64,000 bases of DNA from Pseudobdellovibrio exovorus JSS (GTDB lineage Bacteria; Bdellovibrionota; Bdellovibrionia; Bdellovibrionales; Bdellovibrionaceae), in NCBI RefSeq assembly GCF_000348725.1, contig NC_020813.1, forward strand, positions 496,001 through 560,000. The letters run 5' to 3'. The notes below the pieces were generated by a model. That model saw nothing but the letters and a program-made list of their open reading frames with translations. It was not told the DNA's origin and made no database searches. Shown in pieces: positions 41,306-49,892 of this stretch. Positions within the stretch are counted from its first letter, which is position 1. Each line of letters opens with the position of its first letter. The position numbers were made by a program, and so were the translations under genes.

Positions 41306-42475
41306 ATGTCTGAAGTTAAGGTTTATAAAAAAGGTCAGTTTCTTTTCAAGGCTGGCGACAAAATTCAATCTGTGTTCGTTATTCAATCTGGTCAGGTTAA
41401 TCTCTGCTTACAAAAAAATAATAAGATCTTTGATATCATGACTGTGGGTAATGGTTATGTTTTTGGTGACCTTGTTGTCTTAGGAACAAATCAATATCTT
41501 TATTCGGGGTTAGTGCAGTCAGAAGTTAAAGTGACAGAAATTCCAGTAGAGATTTTTAAACTGCAATACGAAGCCTTGAATCCTTTAAATAAGACTTTCA
41601 TTAAAACAATGGCCGAGCGTTTGAAGTGGGCTGTGAATGAAGTGAAGAACTCAAAGCAAGATAAGACGGCTCAACCATGTGCAGAAGATGCGGTTCCTAG
41701 AGTTTTTGGTGCTATCTTCCACGTGTTAAATCACAAAGGTGTAAAAGTCGGAAATAAAGTAAAGACGGACTGGCTAACACTACGCAATTACTCACAAAGA
41801 ATTTTTGGTGAGTCTTTAAAACGTATCGAACAGGCAACGCAGATTTTAGTGAAGACTAAGCAGGGCGAGTATATCATGGGTAAAGACCCTAATATGCCAG
41901 AGAGCGAAGCTGAAACTGAAATTCAAGGTTTCCAAATTTACGATCTTCCTGCGCTGGAAGCTTTCTTTGAATTCTATCAGTACTACTATTACAAGGGTGG
42001 AAAGTCAGAACTTATCAAATACGATGAAGCCAATTACAATACACTGCGCTTGTTATTGATGGCGTATGAAGGTGTCGAGTGTGATAAGTTTGGTGTTGTT
42101 TCTAAAGAGTTCAACCAAGTGGTGGAGTTCTTCAAAGAATATGGTGTGAGTTTAGGAGCGGGTCACTTTACCGCTTTAGAGGCTAAAGGTCTTTTCTGTA
42201 AACGTAAAAATACGTCTGACGGAACTGTTCAATTACAATTTGATATTAAAGAATTTGCGAACCAAATTAATATGTGGGCGCTCATTCGCGAAGTCGATAA
42301 GTTAAATGAAAAAGGTTATGTGGACATGGACGACATTGATGAAGGGCCGAAGAAAAAGGCTGTCATTGAAGGCGGACAGGAATGTACAGCATGTCACACT
42401 ATCGTAGCATTGGAGGCTAAGTTCTGCAGCGAGTGCGGTGCTCGCATGGCTGCATCTGAAAGAAAGGCGGCTTGA
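41306..42475 (+). CDS. Cyclic-nucleotide-binding-domain protein with C-terminal zinc ribbon
   Basis: 389 residues. The N-terminal CNB domain (about 1-110) reads YKKGQFLFKAGDKIQSVFVI, QSGQVNL and GYVFGDLVVLG, but the Arg of the phosphate-binding cassette is not obvious, so ligand binding is uncertain. The middle (about 125-330) is helical and unrecognised. The C terminus carries a two-Cys-pair zinc ribbon (CTACHTIVALEAKFCSEC). No HTH of the CRP type is recognised with confidence. The following lipoprotein gene overlaps its stop (TGATG). A regulatory role is inferred only from the CNB domain. Confidence 0.8.
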   Translation: MSEVKVYKKGQFLFKAGDKIQSVFVIQSGQVNLCLQKNNKIFDIMTVGNGYVFGDLVVLGTNQYLYSGLVQSEVKVTEIPVEIFKLQYEALNPLNKTFIKTMAERLKWAVNEVKNSKQDKTAQPCAEDAVPRVFGAIFHVLNHKGVKVGNKVKTDWLTLRNYSQRIFGESLKRIEQATQILVKTKQGEYIMGKDPNMPESEAETEIQGFQIYDLPALEAFFEFYQYYYYKGGKSELIKYDEANYNTLRLLLMAYEGVECDKFGVVSKEFNQVVEFFKEYGVSLGAGHFTALEAKGLFCKRKNTSDGTVQLQFDIKEFANQINMWALIREVDKLNEKGYVDMDDIDEGPKKKAVIEGGQECTACHTIVALEAKFCSECGARMAASERKAA

Positions 42476-43059
42476 TGAAAGCAGCTTGGGCTTATGCGCT
42501 TGCAGTGTTAGTTCTTTTGGTTTCTTTTCAAAACTGTCAGAAACCTCCGCACCCTGATGAACTGGGTTCGCAGAATGTCTATGCGGCAGGTGTTGTCAGT
42601 AAAGTGGATTTAAGTCATGAATCTGTGAAGTCTGTGGAGTTTATTATCACAGATCTGAAGTCGATTGTTCACACAACAGGAAATACAATTCAGGTTAAGT
42701 ATCACAAGGTACTCGATATCGATATGGTCTCTGGGAATATAACAGTGACGAACGATATGGACCCTTCGGTTGAAAACTACTGTCTGACGTCAGAGTTGAA
42801 GGCCGAGTTAAACTCGATCTTACATGCATCAGAAGTGTGTAAACGTGGACCAGTGGCCTCTGCGGATACAAATATGTGTGCGCAGGTCGTTCATAATGCC
42901 TATGCGAATCTATTCACTGATCGTGAGCAATTTAGCTTAGGGTATGCTTCAGATGCCTGTGGAAGTAATGCGATTGATCTTTGCGGAGAGCAAGCAGATC
43001 TTCTAAGAGGCTATATCCAGAATTTAAAATCTGAATACAGCACTCTTTCTTGTAATTAA
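42475..43059 (+). CDS. Putative lipoprotein with FQNC-type lipobox, unknown function
   Basis: About 194 residues. A hydrophobic signal segment (AYALAVLVLLVSFQNC) ends in a Cys preceded by Gln-Asn, not the canonical Ala/Gly/Ser. This resembles the variant lipoboxes I associate with Bdellovibrio proteins. The mature part is beta/alpha mixed with five or more Cys (YCLTSELK, SEVCKRG, MCAQVVHN, DLCGEQ, TLSCN). No domain is recognised. ATG overlaps the upstream stop. It is directly tail-to-tail with alaS: its TAA ends at 43059 and the alaS stop begins at 43060. Confidence 0.7.
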   Translation: MKAAWAYALAVLVLLVSFQNCQKPPHPDELGSQNVYAAGVVSKVDLSHESVKSVEFIITDLKSIVHTTGNTIQVKYHKVLDIDMVSGNITVTNDMDPSVENYCLTSELKAELNSILHASEVCKRGPVASADTNMCAQVVHNAYANLFTDREQFSLGYASDACGSNAIDLCGEQADLLRGYIQNLKSEYSTLSCN

Positions 43060-45780
43060 TTACTGTAATATCTTTTTGGAAATCAGATCGTAGGCTTGCG
43101 AAAGCTTGCTACGATCTGGCACAGCCCCTTGCGCGAAGTCAGGGCGACCTCCGCCTTTTCCACCCATAGCCTGCGCAAAATCCTTCAAGAGATCACCGGC
43201 TTTTAACTGCGGATTCAAATCTTTACTGACCGAGATAATCACTGGATGGGACGCGTCCCCAGTTCCTACAGTGATGACCACTCCTTTTTGGATTTTGTTT
43301 TTCAACTGGTCCGAGATCTGAGAAAGCACATCGCGATCGTCAATCGGCAAATCAGCAAAGACCAACTGCGCTTGTCCGGCTGCTGTGTTGAATGTCTGCG
43401 CTGCTTTCAGAAGATCATCGATATTGATCTGGTTGGATTGAGCTTTTTTGATTTGCTTGTGTAAATCCTTGATCTCGTTACGGCGCTCTTCAGCCCACTG
43501 AGATAAAGTTTTATCGGCAGGAACACCCGTCAGTTGACGGGCTGCCAGAAGCTCTTCTGTATTCTGCATCAGATACTGAATGGCATGGGAACCCGTGATG
43601 GCTTCCACACGGCGCACGCCGGAACTGACACCTGATTCAGAAATAATTTTGAAGGCGCGAATTTCAGCAGTGTTCTTCACATGCGTTCCGCCACAAAGTT
43701 CGCACGAGAAACTGCCCATAGTCAGGACGCGAACCTGATCGCCGTATTTCTCTCCGAAAAGAGCCATGGCACCTTTATCAAGGGCCTCTTTGTGGGGCAT
43801 GACTTCTGCGCTGACAGGATTAGCTTTGGCGATTTCGTCATTCACCAGTTCTTCGATTTTACGAATTTCTTCAGACGATAAGGGTTTGTTGTGAGTGAAG
43901 TCAAAGCGGGTGCGTGTGCTATCGACCAGTGAACCCGCCTGCGACACATGATCACCCAGTACTACGCGTAGGGCTTTGTGCATCAGGTGAGTCGCCGAGT
44001 GATTGGATGTGGTCTGACGGCGTTCTGAGGCTTCAACCGCAGCTGTTACTTGCTCACGGTTTTTTAGTTGACCAGAAACGACTTCAATTTGGTGTAGGAA
44101 GACGTCTGCATGTTTGGTGCAGTTTAAAACGCGAACCTCGGATTTTTCAGAGCGAATAGCTCCATGATCGCCAACTTGTCCGCCACCTTCTGCGTAAAAC
44201 GGAGTTTGATCCAAAATCAAAAGACCGGTTTGTCCCGTACTCAGAGAATCCACTTCCTGAGTTCCATCGGAAAGAGCAAGCACATAGGCTGAAGATTCTA
44301 ATGAATCATAGCCGACAAACTTGGTCGGCGTTTTTGAAAATTTCTGACTTAGTTCAATCAGGTGTTTTTCATCCGTTTGTAAAGACTTGCCTTTCCACGA
44401 GGCTTTCGCTTTTTCTTTTGCCGCCTGCATTTGTTTTTCAAACGCAGCTTCGTCGACTTGTAAACCTTCTTCTGCCGCCATAAGAGCCGTCAGATCCAGC
44501 GGGAAGCCGTAGGTGTCGTAAAGTTTGAAAAGTGTTTCGCCCGAGATGATATTTTTGTTTTGCGATTTCAATTTTTTGATCTCGTCGGTCAAAATCTGAG
44601 TTCCGTTATCCAGTGTCTGTAAGAAACGGGCCTCTTCGTCGCGGATAGTGCTGAGGATGTGAGACTTGCGAGTTGTCAGTTCCGGATAGAACTCAGACAT
44701 TTGCGCAATCAATACTTCGCTCATGGCAGACAGAAATGAATGCTGTGTCGAAAGTTTGCGACCATAGCGAATCGCCCGACGCATGATACGACGTAAGACA
44801 TAACCACGGCCTTCATTGGAAGGAAGTGCGCCGTCTGCAATCAAAAAAGAAACGGCACGACAGTGATCGGCCAATACACGTAAAGCAGACAGTTGCTCTA
44901 AAGCCTGTTTGGTGTCTGCTTGTCCTGCAAATTCTTTGTCGCCAAGGCAGCGATCTTCAATGCCATGGAAGTACTCTAAAGACTGCGAGCTGAAAAAAGA
45001 AAGACCCTTTTCCATAATGGCTTTGAAGATATCGGTCTTGTAGTTGTTGTGACGGCCTTGAACGGCGGCAACAAGGCGTTCGAAACCCGCACCTGTGTCA
45101 ACAGAGGGTTTCGGTAAAGACGTACGCTTACCCGGAGCTTCTTCGTAGAACTGCATGAAAACCAGATTCCAGATTTCGATGTAGCGATCTTCGCCGGCAG
45201 CGATACTTTTGTAAGGGTCAGCAATGGTTCCGTACTGTGGTCCGTGATCGAAAAAGATTTCACTGCAAGGGCCGCAAGGTCCCACGTCACCCATGCGCCA
45301 GAAGTTGTCTTTTTCGCCAAAGCGGAAGATGCGATCTTTCGGTACACCTTCCTGTTGATGCCAGATTTCAGCCGCTTCATCATCTGTTTCAAAAACAGTG
45401 ACGTACAGTTTGTCTTTTGGAATTTGTAACTCGTTAGTTAAGAAATTCCATGCAAGACGGATCGCCTCTTTTTTAAAGTAATCACCAAATGAAAAATTCC
45501 CCAACATTTCGAAGAAGGTGTGGTGGCGTGCCGTGAAGCCGACGTTATCTAAGTCATTGTGTTTACCACCGGCGCGGACACACTTTTGTACAGTCACCGC
45601 GCGAGTATAAGAGCGAGGTTCCAAACCAAGGAATGTATTTTTAAATTGATTCATCCCCGCATTGGCGAAAAGCAATGTAGGATCATTTTCAGGGATCAGG
45701 CTTGAGCTAGGGACATGCTCGTGCTGATTCTTTTTGAAGTAATTAATAAAGCTGTTGCGAATATCAGTACTCGTCATCAT
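43060..45780 (-). CDS. alaS: Alanyl-tRNA synthetase
   Basis: Class II synthetase charging tRNA-Ala. The N terminus (TSTDIRNSFINYFKKNQHEHV, PSSSLIPENDPTLLFANAGM) is diagnostic. The editing domain has the zinc-binding HSATHLMHKAL and CELCGGTHVKNT motifs. The C-Ala domain ends with GKGGGRPDFAQGAVPD. About 906 residues. I start at the ATG at 45780, with GAGG 9 bases upstream; 45795 would put that site inside the gene. The start is within the last codons of recX, giving a coupled recX-alaS pair. Confidence 0.97.
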   Translation of the reverse strand: MMTSTDIRNSFINYFKKNQHEHVPSSSLIPENDPTLLFANAGMNQFKNTFLGLEPRSYTRAVTVQKCVRAGGKHNDLDNVGFTARHHTFFEMLGNFSFGDYFKKEAIRLAWNFLTNELQIPKDKLYVTVFETDDEAAEIWHQQEGVPKDRIFRFGEKDNFWRMGDVGPCGPCSEIFFDHGPQYGTIADPYKSIAAGEDRYIEIWNLVFMQFYEEAPGKRTSLPKPSVDTGAGFERLVAAVQGRHNNYKTDIFKAIMEKGLSFFSSQSLEYFHGIEDRCLGDKEFAGQADTKQALEQLSALRVLADHCRAVSFLIADGALPSNEGRGYVLRRIMRRAIRYGRKLSTQHSFLSAMSEVLIAQMSEFYPELTTRKSHILSTIRDEEARFLQTLDNGTQILTDEIKKLKSQNKNIISGETLFKLYDTYGFPLDLTALMAAEEGLQVDEAAFEKQMQAAKEKAKASWKGKSLQTDEKHLIELSQKFSKTPTKFVGYDSLESSAYVLALSDGTQEVDSLSTGQTGLLILDQTPFYAEGGGQVGDHGAIRSEKSEVRVLNCTKHADVFLHQIEVVSGQLKNREQVTAAVEASERRQTTSNHSATHLMHKALRVVLGDHVSQAGSLVDSTRTRFDFTHNKPLSSEEIRKIEELVNDEIAKANPVSAEVMPHKEALDKGAMALFGEKYGDQVRVLTMGSFSCELCGGTHVKNTAEIRAFKIISESGVSSGVRRVEAITGSHAIQYLMQNTEELLAARQLTGVPADKTLSQWAEERRNEIKDLHKQIKKAQSNQINIDDLLKAAQTFNTAAGQAQLVFADLPIDDRDVLSQISDQLKNKIQKGVVITVGTGDASHPVIISVSKDLNPQLKAGDLLKDFAQAMGGKGGGRPDFAQGAVPDRSKLSQAYDLISKKILQ

Positions 45781-46306
45781 ATGAAAGATCCTCATCTTGT
45801 ATCGCTGTTTGTGTCACAGTGTTAAAATCATTTTTTAAAATTGAGCTGATCACGGCACCTTCGTAGCCGCGAGTTGTAAGAAACCTTATAATTTTAGCGC
45901 GTAACTTTTGCGAGTCTTTAACGTTCAGACCGCGAAAGTCATCCGCATTCCATTTGGAAAAAGTCAGGCGTCTGGCTTTCTCAAGTTCATTGTCAAAATC
46001 AGCTTTGACGGATTCAAGTCCAAGCTCTTTTAACTTTTGATTAATGTTGTGAATACCTTTGCCGCGACGACCAAGCTGTGTAGCGAATTGCTGCTGTAAC
46101 GTCTCGGGTGCAGAAAGCCAATTCTGTTCGCGCGCCCATGTGATTGTCTGTTGGACAATATCGGATTCGCAGTAGCGGGCTAGTTTTTGCGAGAGTTCTT
46201 TTTCAGAGTGATCACGGCGTGCGACAAAATCCATCAGCTTTCTTTTAGCCTGAATCAGTGTCAGGGGCTGTTTGATTTGTTTCTGTGCACGTCTGGTAAA
46301 AGGCAT
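45764..46306 (-). CDS. recX: RecX family regulatory protein
   Basis: Small cytoplasmic modulator of RecA filaments, 180 residues of three-helix repeats. Family-type segments include AKRKLMDFVARRDHSEKELS, WLSAPETLQQQFATQLGRRG and KIIRFLTTRGYEGAVISSIL. It is rich in basic residues. It overlaps alaS by about 17 bases. In many bacteria recX lies between recA and alaS in one direction; here recA is 2.2 kb away and divergent, with an SPFH gene, pgpA and cinA in between. Confidence 0.85.
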   Translation of the reverse strand: MPFTRRAQKQIKQPLTLIQAKRKLMDFVARRDHSEKELSQKLARYCESDIVQQTITWAREQNWLSAPETLQQQFATQLGRRGKGIHNINQKLKELGLESVKADFDNELEKARRLTFSKWNADDFRGLNVKDSQKLRAKIIRFLTTRGYEGAVISSILKNDFNTVTQTAIQDEDLSYDDEY

Positions 46307-46387
46307 CGAGATATACTAGACAATCTAGCCTCAGAAGACAATAAAACAGTCTATTGAAACAGCTAGTCCCTAGCTGGAAATCCAAGA

Positions 46388-46413
46388 ATTTGTCTTAAAT
46401 GATTTGTCTTAAA
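46388..46413 (+). promoter_or_regulatory. Tandem 12-base direct repeat upstream of the SPFH gene
   Basis: ATTTGTCTTAAA occurs at 46388-46399 and again at 46402-46413, a 14-base period, 53 to 78 bases before the GTG start of the SPFH gene. Such spacing suits a dimeric regulator binding one DNA face. No factor is known. Confidence 0.45.
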
Positions 46414-46465
46414 GTCTTGATGTGGTAGCTTTCTGGGACAAAAGATCGTTTTTAAAGGAGGAACT

Positions 46466-47407
46466 GTGGAATTTGGTTTGATTACAATGGCTCTGATTTT
46501 AATCGGAATAGGCTCAGTTGTTGGCGGAATCTTTGTGACCGTTCAGCAAGGAACAGTCAGCGTGATTACAATGTTCGGAAAGTACCGCCGAATCATGTAT
46601 CCGGGTTTAAATTTTAAAATCCCATTTCTTGAAGTGGTTTTTCGTCGTATTTCCATCCAAAATCAATCGGTAGAGTTACAGTTTCAGGCGATCACTCAAG
46701 ATCAGGCCAACGTAAACTTTAAAGCGATGTTGCTTTACTCGGTTATTGATCAAACAGAAGAGACGATCAAAAGCGTGGCTTTTAAATTCATCGATTTCGG
46801 CAGCTTGATGCAGACTCTTAATCGCACAGTTGAGGGTAGTGTTCGTGGATTCGTGGCAACGAAAAGACAAAATGAAATTTTAGGTTTACGTCGTGATATT
46901 GTAGAAGCGGTTAAAGCCAATTTAGATGAAGATCTAAAAAGCTGGGGATATCATCTTATCGACTTACAATTAAATGACATTTCATTCGACGAAACGATTA
47001 TGCAATCTATGGCGCAAGTTGTGGCTTCAAGTAATTTAAAAGCCGCGGCAGAGAATGAAGCACAGGCGTTATTGATTCGTAAAACAAAAGAGGCTGAGGC
47101 CAGTGGTTTGGCTGTGAAAATCTCGGCTGATGCGGAAAGAGCAGCTGCACAGATGCGCGGTGAAGGTATTGCACTTTTCCGTGAAGAGGTTGCAAAAGGT
47201 ATGAATAAAGCCGCTTTAGAAATGAAAGCGGCTGGCTTAGACAGTTCATTTATCTTATTTTCTATGTGGACAGATGCGATTAAGCATTTTGCAGAAAATG
47301 GTAAAGGCAATGTGATTTTCTTGGATGGCTCGAATGAAGGTCTTGATAAAACCATGAAACACATGATGGCTTTAAGCCATGTTCAAGATAACAAACTTCA
47401 AAAGTAA
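46466..47407 (+). CDS. SPFH/Band 7 membrane protein
   Basis: 313-residue membrane-anchored SPFH protein (stomatin/prohibitin/HflK-like), which forms scaffolds in membrane microdomains. One N-terminal helix (LITMALILIGIGSVVGGIFV), then the SPFH core (QGTVSVITMFGKYRRIMYPG, LNFKIPFLEVVFRRISIQNQ). Next are WGYHLIDLQLNDISFDETIMQ and an Ala/Glu-rich coiled coil (EAQALLIRKTKEAEASGLAV). GTG is the start, preceded by AAAGGAGG with 5 bases between, one of the strongest ribosome sites in the window. There is no NfeD partner, so it is not a classical NfeD operon. Confidence 0.92.
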   Translation: MEFGLITMALILIGIGSVVGGIFVTVQQGTVSVITMFGKYRRIMYPGLNFKIPFLEVVFRRISIQNQSVELQFQAITQDQANVNFKAMLLYSVIDQTEETIKSVAFKFIDFGSLMQTLNRTVEGSVRGFVATKRQNEILGLRRDIVEAVKANLDEDLKSWGYHLIDLQLNDISFDETIMQSMAQVVASSNLKAAAENEAQALLIRKTKEAEASGLAVKISADAERAAAQMRGEGIALFREEVAKGMNKAALEMKAAGLDSSFILFSMWTDAIKHFAENGKGNVIFLDGSNEGLDKTMKHMMALSHVQDNKLQK

Positions 47408-47410
47408 TCT

Positions 47411-47905
47411 ATGTTGCTCAATTCGTTGCTGATACAGATCGCGACATTTTTTTCGGTAGGTAAATTTCCCAAGGCACCCGGAACAGTCGGGACCTTGGCG
47501 ACTATTCCGCTGTGGTACTTGCTGTCTCAGACAGGTCCTCTGATCTATATGTTGGTGACCTTTCTATTATTTCCGTTAGGGGTAATGGCGGCTCAGGCTT
47601 ACGAAAATCATATTGGTAAGCACGATTCAAAAGAAATTGTGATTGATGAAGTCGTGGGCTTTTTGATTACTATGACGTGGTTGCCCTTAACATGGCAAAG
47701 CGTCGTGATTGGTTTCTTGGTCTTTCGCGTCCTCGATATTGTAAAGCCCCCTCCAATTCGTCAATTGGATCAAAAGGTTCAAGGTGGCTTTGGGGTTATG
47801 GTAGATGATGTGGTTGCTGGCGTAATAGGCAGTATTATAATGCAGCTCATCTATACCCAGACTAATTGGCTGGGTGTGCAAATTTCTGTTTTGACATCCA
47901 ATTAA
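47411..47905 (+). CDS. pgpA: Phosphatidylglycerophosphatase A
   Basis: Membrane phosphatase that makes phosphatidylglycerol from its phosphate, 164 residues. FFSVGKFPKAPGTVGTLATI near the N terminus, KEIVIDEVVGFLITMTWLP (the catalytic Asp-Glu cluster) and FRVLDIVKPPPIRQLDQKVQ are family blocks. VMVDDVVAGV ends the conserved part. It starts four bases after the SPFH stop. Together with pssA and the kinase-like gene it is part of phospholipid synthesis in this window. Confidence 0.93.
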   Translation: MLLNSLLIQIATFFSVGKFPKAPGTVGTLATIPLWYLLSQTGPLIYMLVTFLLFPLGVMAAQAYENHIGKHDSKEIVIDEVVGFLITMTWLPLTWQSVVIGFLVFRVLDIVKPPPIRQLDQKVQGGFGVMVDDVVAGVIGSIIMQLIYTQTNWLGVQISVLTSN

Positions 47906-47933
47906 TTTACATACATTGTACATATGTAAATTA
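47903..47933. promoter_or_regulatory. 11-bp-arm palindrome before cinA-recA
   Basis: TAATTTACATA (47903-47913) and TATGTAAATTA (47923-47933) pair perfectly around a 9-base centre. It begins at the pgpA stop and ends one base before the cinA ATG. A TTGACA is present at 47891-47896, so an operator overlapping a promoter is plausible. It does not match the TTAC-N3-GTAA LexA box I recall for Bdellovibrio. Confidence 0.6.
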
Positions 47934-47934
47934 T

Positions 47935-48468
47935 ATGAAAACAAATGCGGTAAAATCTAAATCTGAACTTCAAAATACGCTACAGTCCTCAGTTGTAGGC
48001 ACTGTGCGGGTTCTTCGTGACAACGGTCTGACAGTGGGCTTTGCTGAGAGCTGCACAGGTGGACTTTTGTCTAGCTCGTTTACCGAGTTGGCAGGGGTTT
48101 CAGATGTTTTTACCGGATCCATCATTAGTTACGACAACAGTGTAAAAAAACAGCTTCTACAGGTTTCAGAGGAAACTTTGCAAACACGCGGAGCTGTCAG
48201 TTCTGAGACCGCACATCAGATGGCTGAAGGCGCTTTGCGCTCTTTAGGCGTATCGATTGCGGTATCGGTAACGGGCATAGCTGGTCCGAGCGGCGGAACA
48301 GCAGAAAAGCCAGTGGGAACTGTCTTTATTGCTATTGCTGGTTCGGGACGTGAAGAGATGGAAACCCATGTGCGGCAGTATCTTTTCGCGGGTGATCGCA
48401 AAGAGGTGCAGCTTCAAACATGTATTGAAGCGATTAAATTTTTAAATGAGTTTATTAACAAAAAATAA
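47935..48468 (+). CDS. CinA/PncC family nicotinamide-nucleotide amidohydrolase
   Basis: 177-residue stand-alone CinA C-terminal domain; such enzymes deamidate nicotinamide mononucleotide and support NAD recycling. [20 protein letters not shown] near residue 40 carries the ESCTGG motif. [17 protein letters not shown] and [20 protein letters not shown] follow, both diagnostic. The N-terminal molybdopterin-like domain of full CinA is absent. ATG 47935 is used; the longer frame from 47866 runs through the pgpA end. No strong ribosome site precedes it, so leaderless or coupled translation is possible. recA starts 15 bases downstream. Confidence 0.92.
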   Translation: MKTNAVKSKSELQNTLQSSVVGTVRVLRDNGLTVGFAESCTGGLLSSSFTELAGVSDVFTGSIISYDNSVKKQLLQVSEETLQTRGAVSSETAHQMAEGALRSLGVSIAVSVTGIAGPSGGTAEKPVGTVFIAIAGSGREEMETHVRQYLFAGDRKEVQLQTCIEAIKFLNEFINKK

Positions 48469-48482
48469 AAGGAGAGAACGAT

Positions 48483-49628
48483 ATGGCAGCCAACACAACA
48501 GCACAAGATACAAAAGCACAAAGTGAAAAACTAAAAGCCTTAGATCTAGCAGTCAGCACGATCGAGAAACAATTCGGTAAAGGTTCAATCATGAAATTGA
48601 ACGCTGGCGATGCTCTTGTAAAAGATGTCGAAATCATCCCAACAGGTGCTTTGTCATTGGATATCGCTTTGGGTATTGGCGGGTTCCCTAAAGGTCGTAT
48701 CATTGAAATCTTTGGCCCAGAGTCTTCTGGTAAAACAACATTAGCCCTTTCTGCTATTGCGCAAGCACAGAAAAAAGGTGGAGTCGTTGCCTTCATCGAT
48801 GCGGAACATGCATTAGATGTTAACTACGCTAAAAAATTAGGTGTAAACATTGAAGATCTTTTGATCTCTCAACCGGATAACGGAGAGCAAGCACTAGAAA
48901 TCACAGAAACATTAGTTCGCTCAGGAGCTATTGACGTGTTGGTTGTCGACTCAGTAGCGGCTTTAACACCAAGAGCTGAGATTGAAGGTGAAATGGGTGA
49001 TTCTCATATGGGTTTACAAGCTCGTTTGATGTCACAGGCTTTACGTAAATTAACAGCGTCAATCAATCGTTCAAAAACATTGGTTATTTTCATCAATCAA
49101 ATCCGTATGAAAATCGGTGTTATGTTTGGTAACCCAGAGACAACAACTGGCGGTAATGCATTGAAGTTCTACTCTTCAGTTCGTTTAGATGTACGTCGTA
49201 TCGGTGCGATCAAGAATGGTGAAGATGTTGTTGGTAACAGAACGGCTGTTAAAGTCGTGAAAAACAAAATGGCTCCTCCATTCACAAAAGTGGAATTTGA
49301 CTTAATGTACGGTGAAGGTATTTCTGCTGAAGGTGATATCTTAGACTTAGCGACAACTGCGGCTATGGTTGAAAAATCAGGTGCATGGTACTCTTACAAA
49401 GGTGAGCGTCTAGGACAAGGCCGTGATCAAGCAAAAGAATACTTACGCAACAATCCTGCTGTTCGTGAAGAATTAAGAAATATGGTTTTAGCTAAAAACG
49501 GAATCGGTCAGTTGTTAATGACAAATGACATGAGTGAAGCTGTTGCTGATGATGCTTCTGTCGAGTTGGATAAACCAAAAAGAGCAAAAAAAGCAGCTAA
49601 AGAAGATACAAAAGAAAAAATGAACTAA
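48483..49628 (+). CDS. recA: Recombinase RecA
   Basis: Strand-exchange and SOS recombinase, 381 residues. Walker A is [17 protein letters not shown], Walker [14 protein letters not shown], and [33 protein letters not shown] and [14 protein letters not shown] are invariant blocks. The C-terminal tail is Lys/Ala/Glu-rich and extended. AAAAGGAG precedes ATG. It is co-transcribed with cinA, a common pairing. As I recall, canonical SOS genes of B. bacteriovorus, recA included, have been reported not to be LexA-repressed; the palindrome before cinA is therefore of interest. Confidence 0.99.
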   Translation: MAANTTAQDTKAQSEKLKALDLAVSTIEKQFGKGSIMKLNAGDALVKDVEIIPTGALSLDIALGIGGFPKGRIIEIFGPESSGKTTLALSAIAQAQKKGGVVAFIDAEHALDVNYAKKLGVNIEDLLISQPDNGEQALEITETLVRSGAIDVLVVDSVAALTPRAEIEGEMGDSHMGLQARLMSQALRKLTASINRSKTLVIFINQIRMKIGVMFGNPETTTGGNALKFYSSVRLDVRRIGAIKNGEDVVGNRTAVKVVKNKMAPPFTKVEFDLMYGEGISAEGDILDLATTAAMVEKSGAWYSYKGERLGQGRDQAKEYLRNNPAVREELRNMVLAKNGIGQLLMTNDMSEAVADDASVELDKPKRAKKAAKEDTKEKMN

Positions 49629-49669
49629 GACTTAGTTTCAAGTTCAGATTGAACTCAGATTCAAATTCT

Positions 49670-49710
49670 AAAAAGCCATATCTTTAAAAGGGTATGGCTT
49701 TTTATTTTTT
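49670..49710 (+). terminator. Intrinsic terminator after recA
   Basis: Stem AAAAAGCCATA/TATGGCTTTTT with a 12-base loop, followed by ATTTTTT. Being A-rich on one arm and T-rich on the other, it could also act toward the minus-strand genes. Confidence 0.85.
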
Positions 49711-49723
49711 GATGGCTAGCGTT

Positions 49724-49816
49724 CTACACCAATTGGGACCCAGCAAAGCCCAGCAAGAATACGACTAAAAAAGAAAGCAATCCTAGATTAATTAAACGTA
49801 AATGAATCAGATTCAT
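49724..49816 (-). CDS. Putative 30-residue membrane miniprotein
   Basis: A 30-codon ORF with ATG 49816 and TAG stop, preceded by GAGGTGG 4 bases upstream, a good ribosome site. The peptide starts MNLIHLRLINL and continues as one hydrophobic helix (GLLSFLVVFLLGFAG) before SQLV, which fits an inner-membrane small protein. It lies 77 bases after gpx on the same strand. An 8-bp inverted repeat (CTTGTTTG at 49834-49841, CAAACAAG at 49861-49868) lies between them. It could be chance, but the site plus helix is suggestive. Confidence 0.45.
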   Translation of the reverse strand: MNLIHLRLINLGLLSFLVVFLLGFAGSQLV

Positions 49817-49892
49817 AGGCCACCTCGTTGAGACTTGTTTGTTCTTACTTCAAGAGTCTTCAAACAAGGGGCCATGTCTTATTTTGGGAAAA

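Noticed and set aside
44976-45392. 138-codon ORF overlapping alaS in another frame
   Set aside because: Frame shadow of alaS, whose protein motifs are unambiguous over the same span.
47903-47933. Palindrome as a LexA box
   Set aside because: Its arms (TTACATA/TATGTAA) are farther apart than the TTAC-N3-GTAA spacing I recall for Bdellovibrio LexA.
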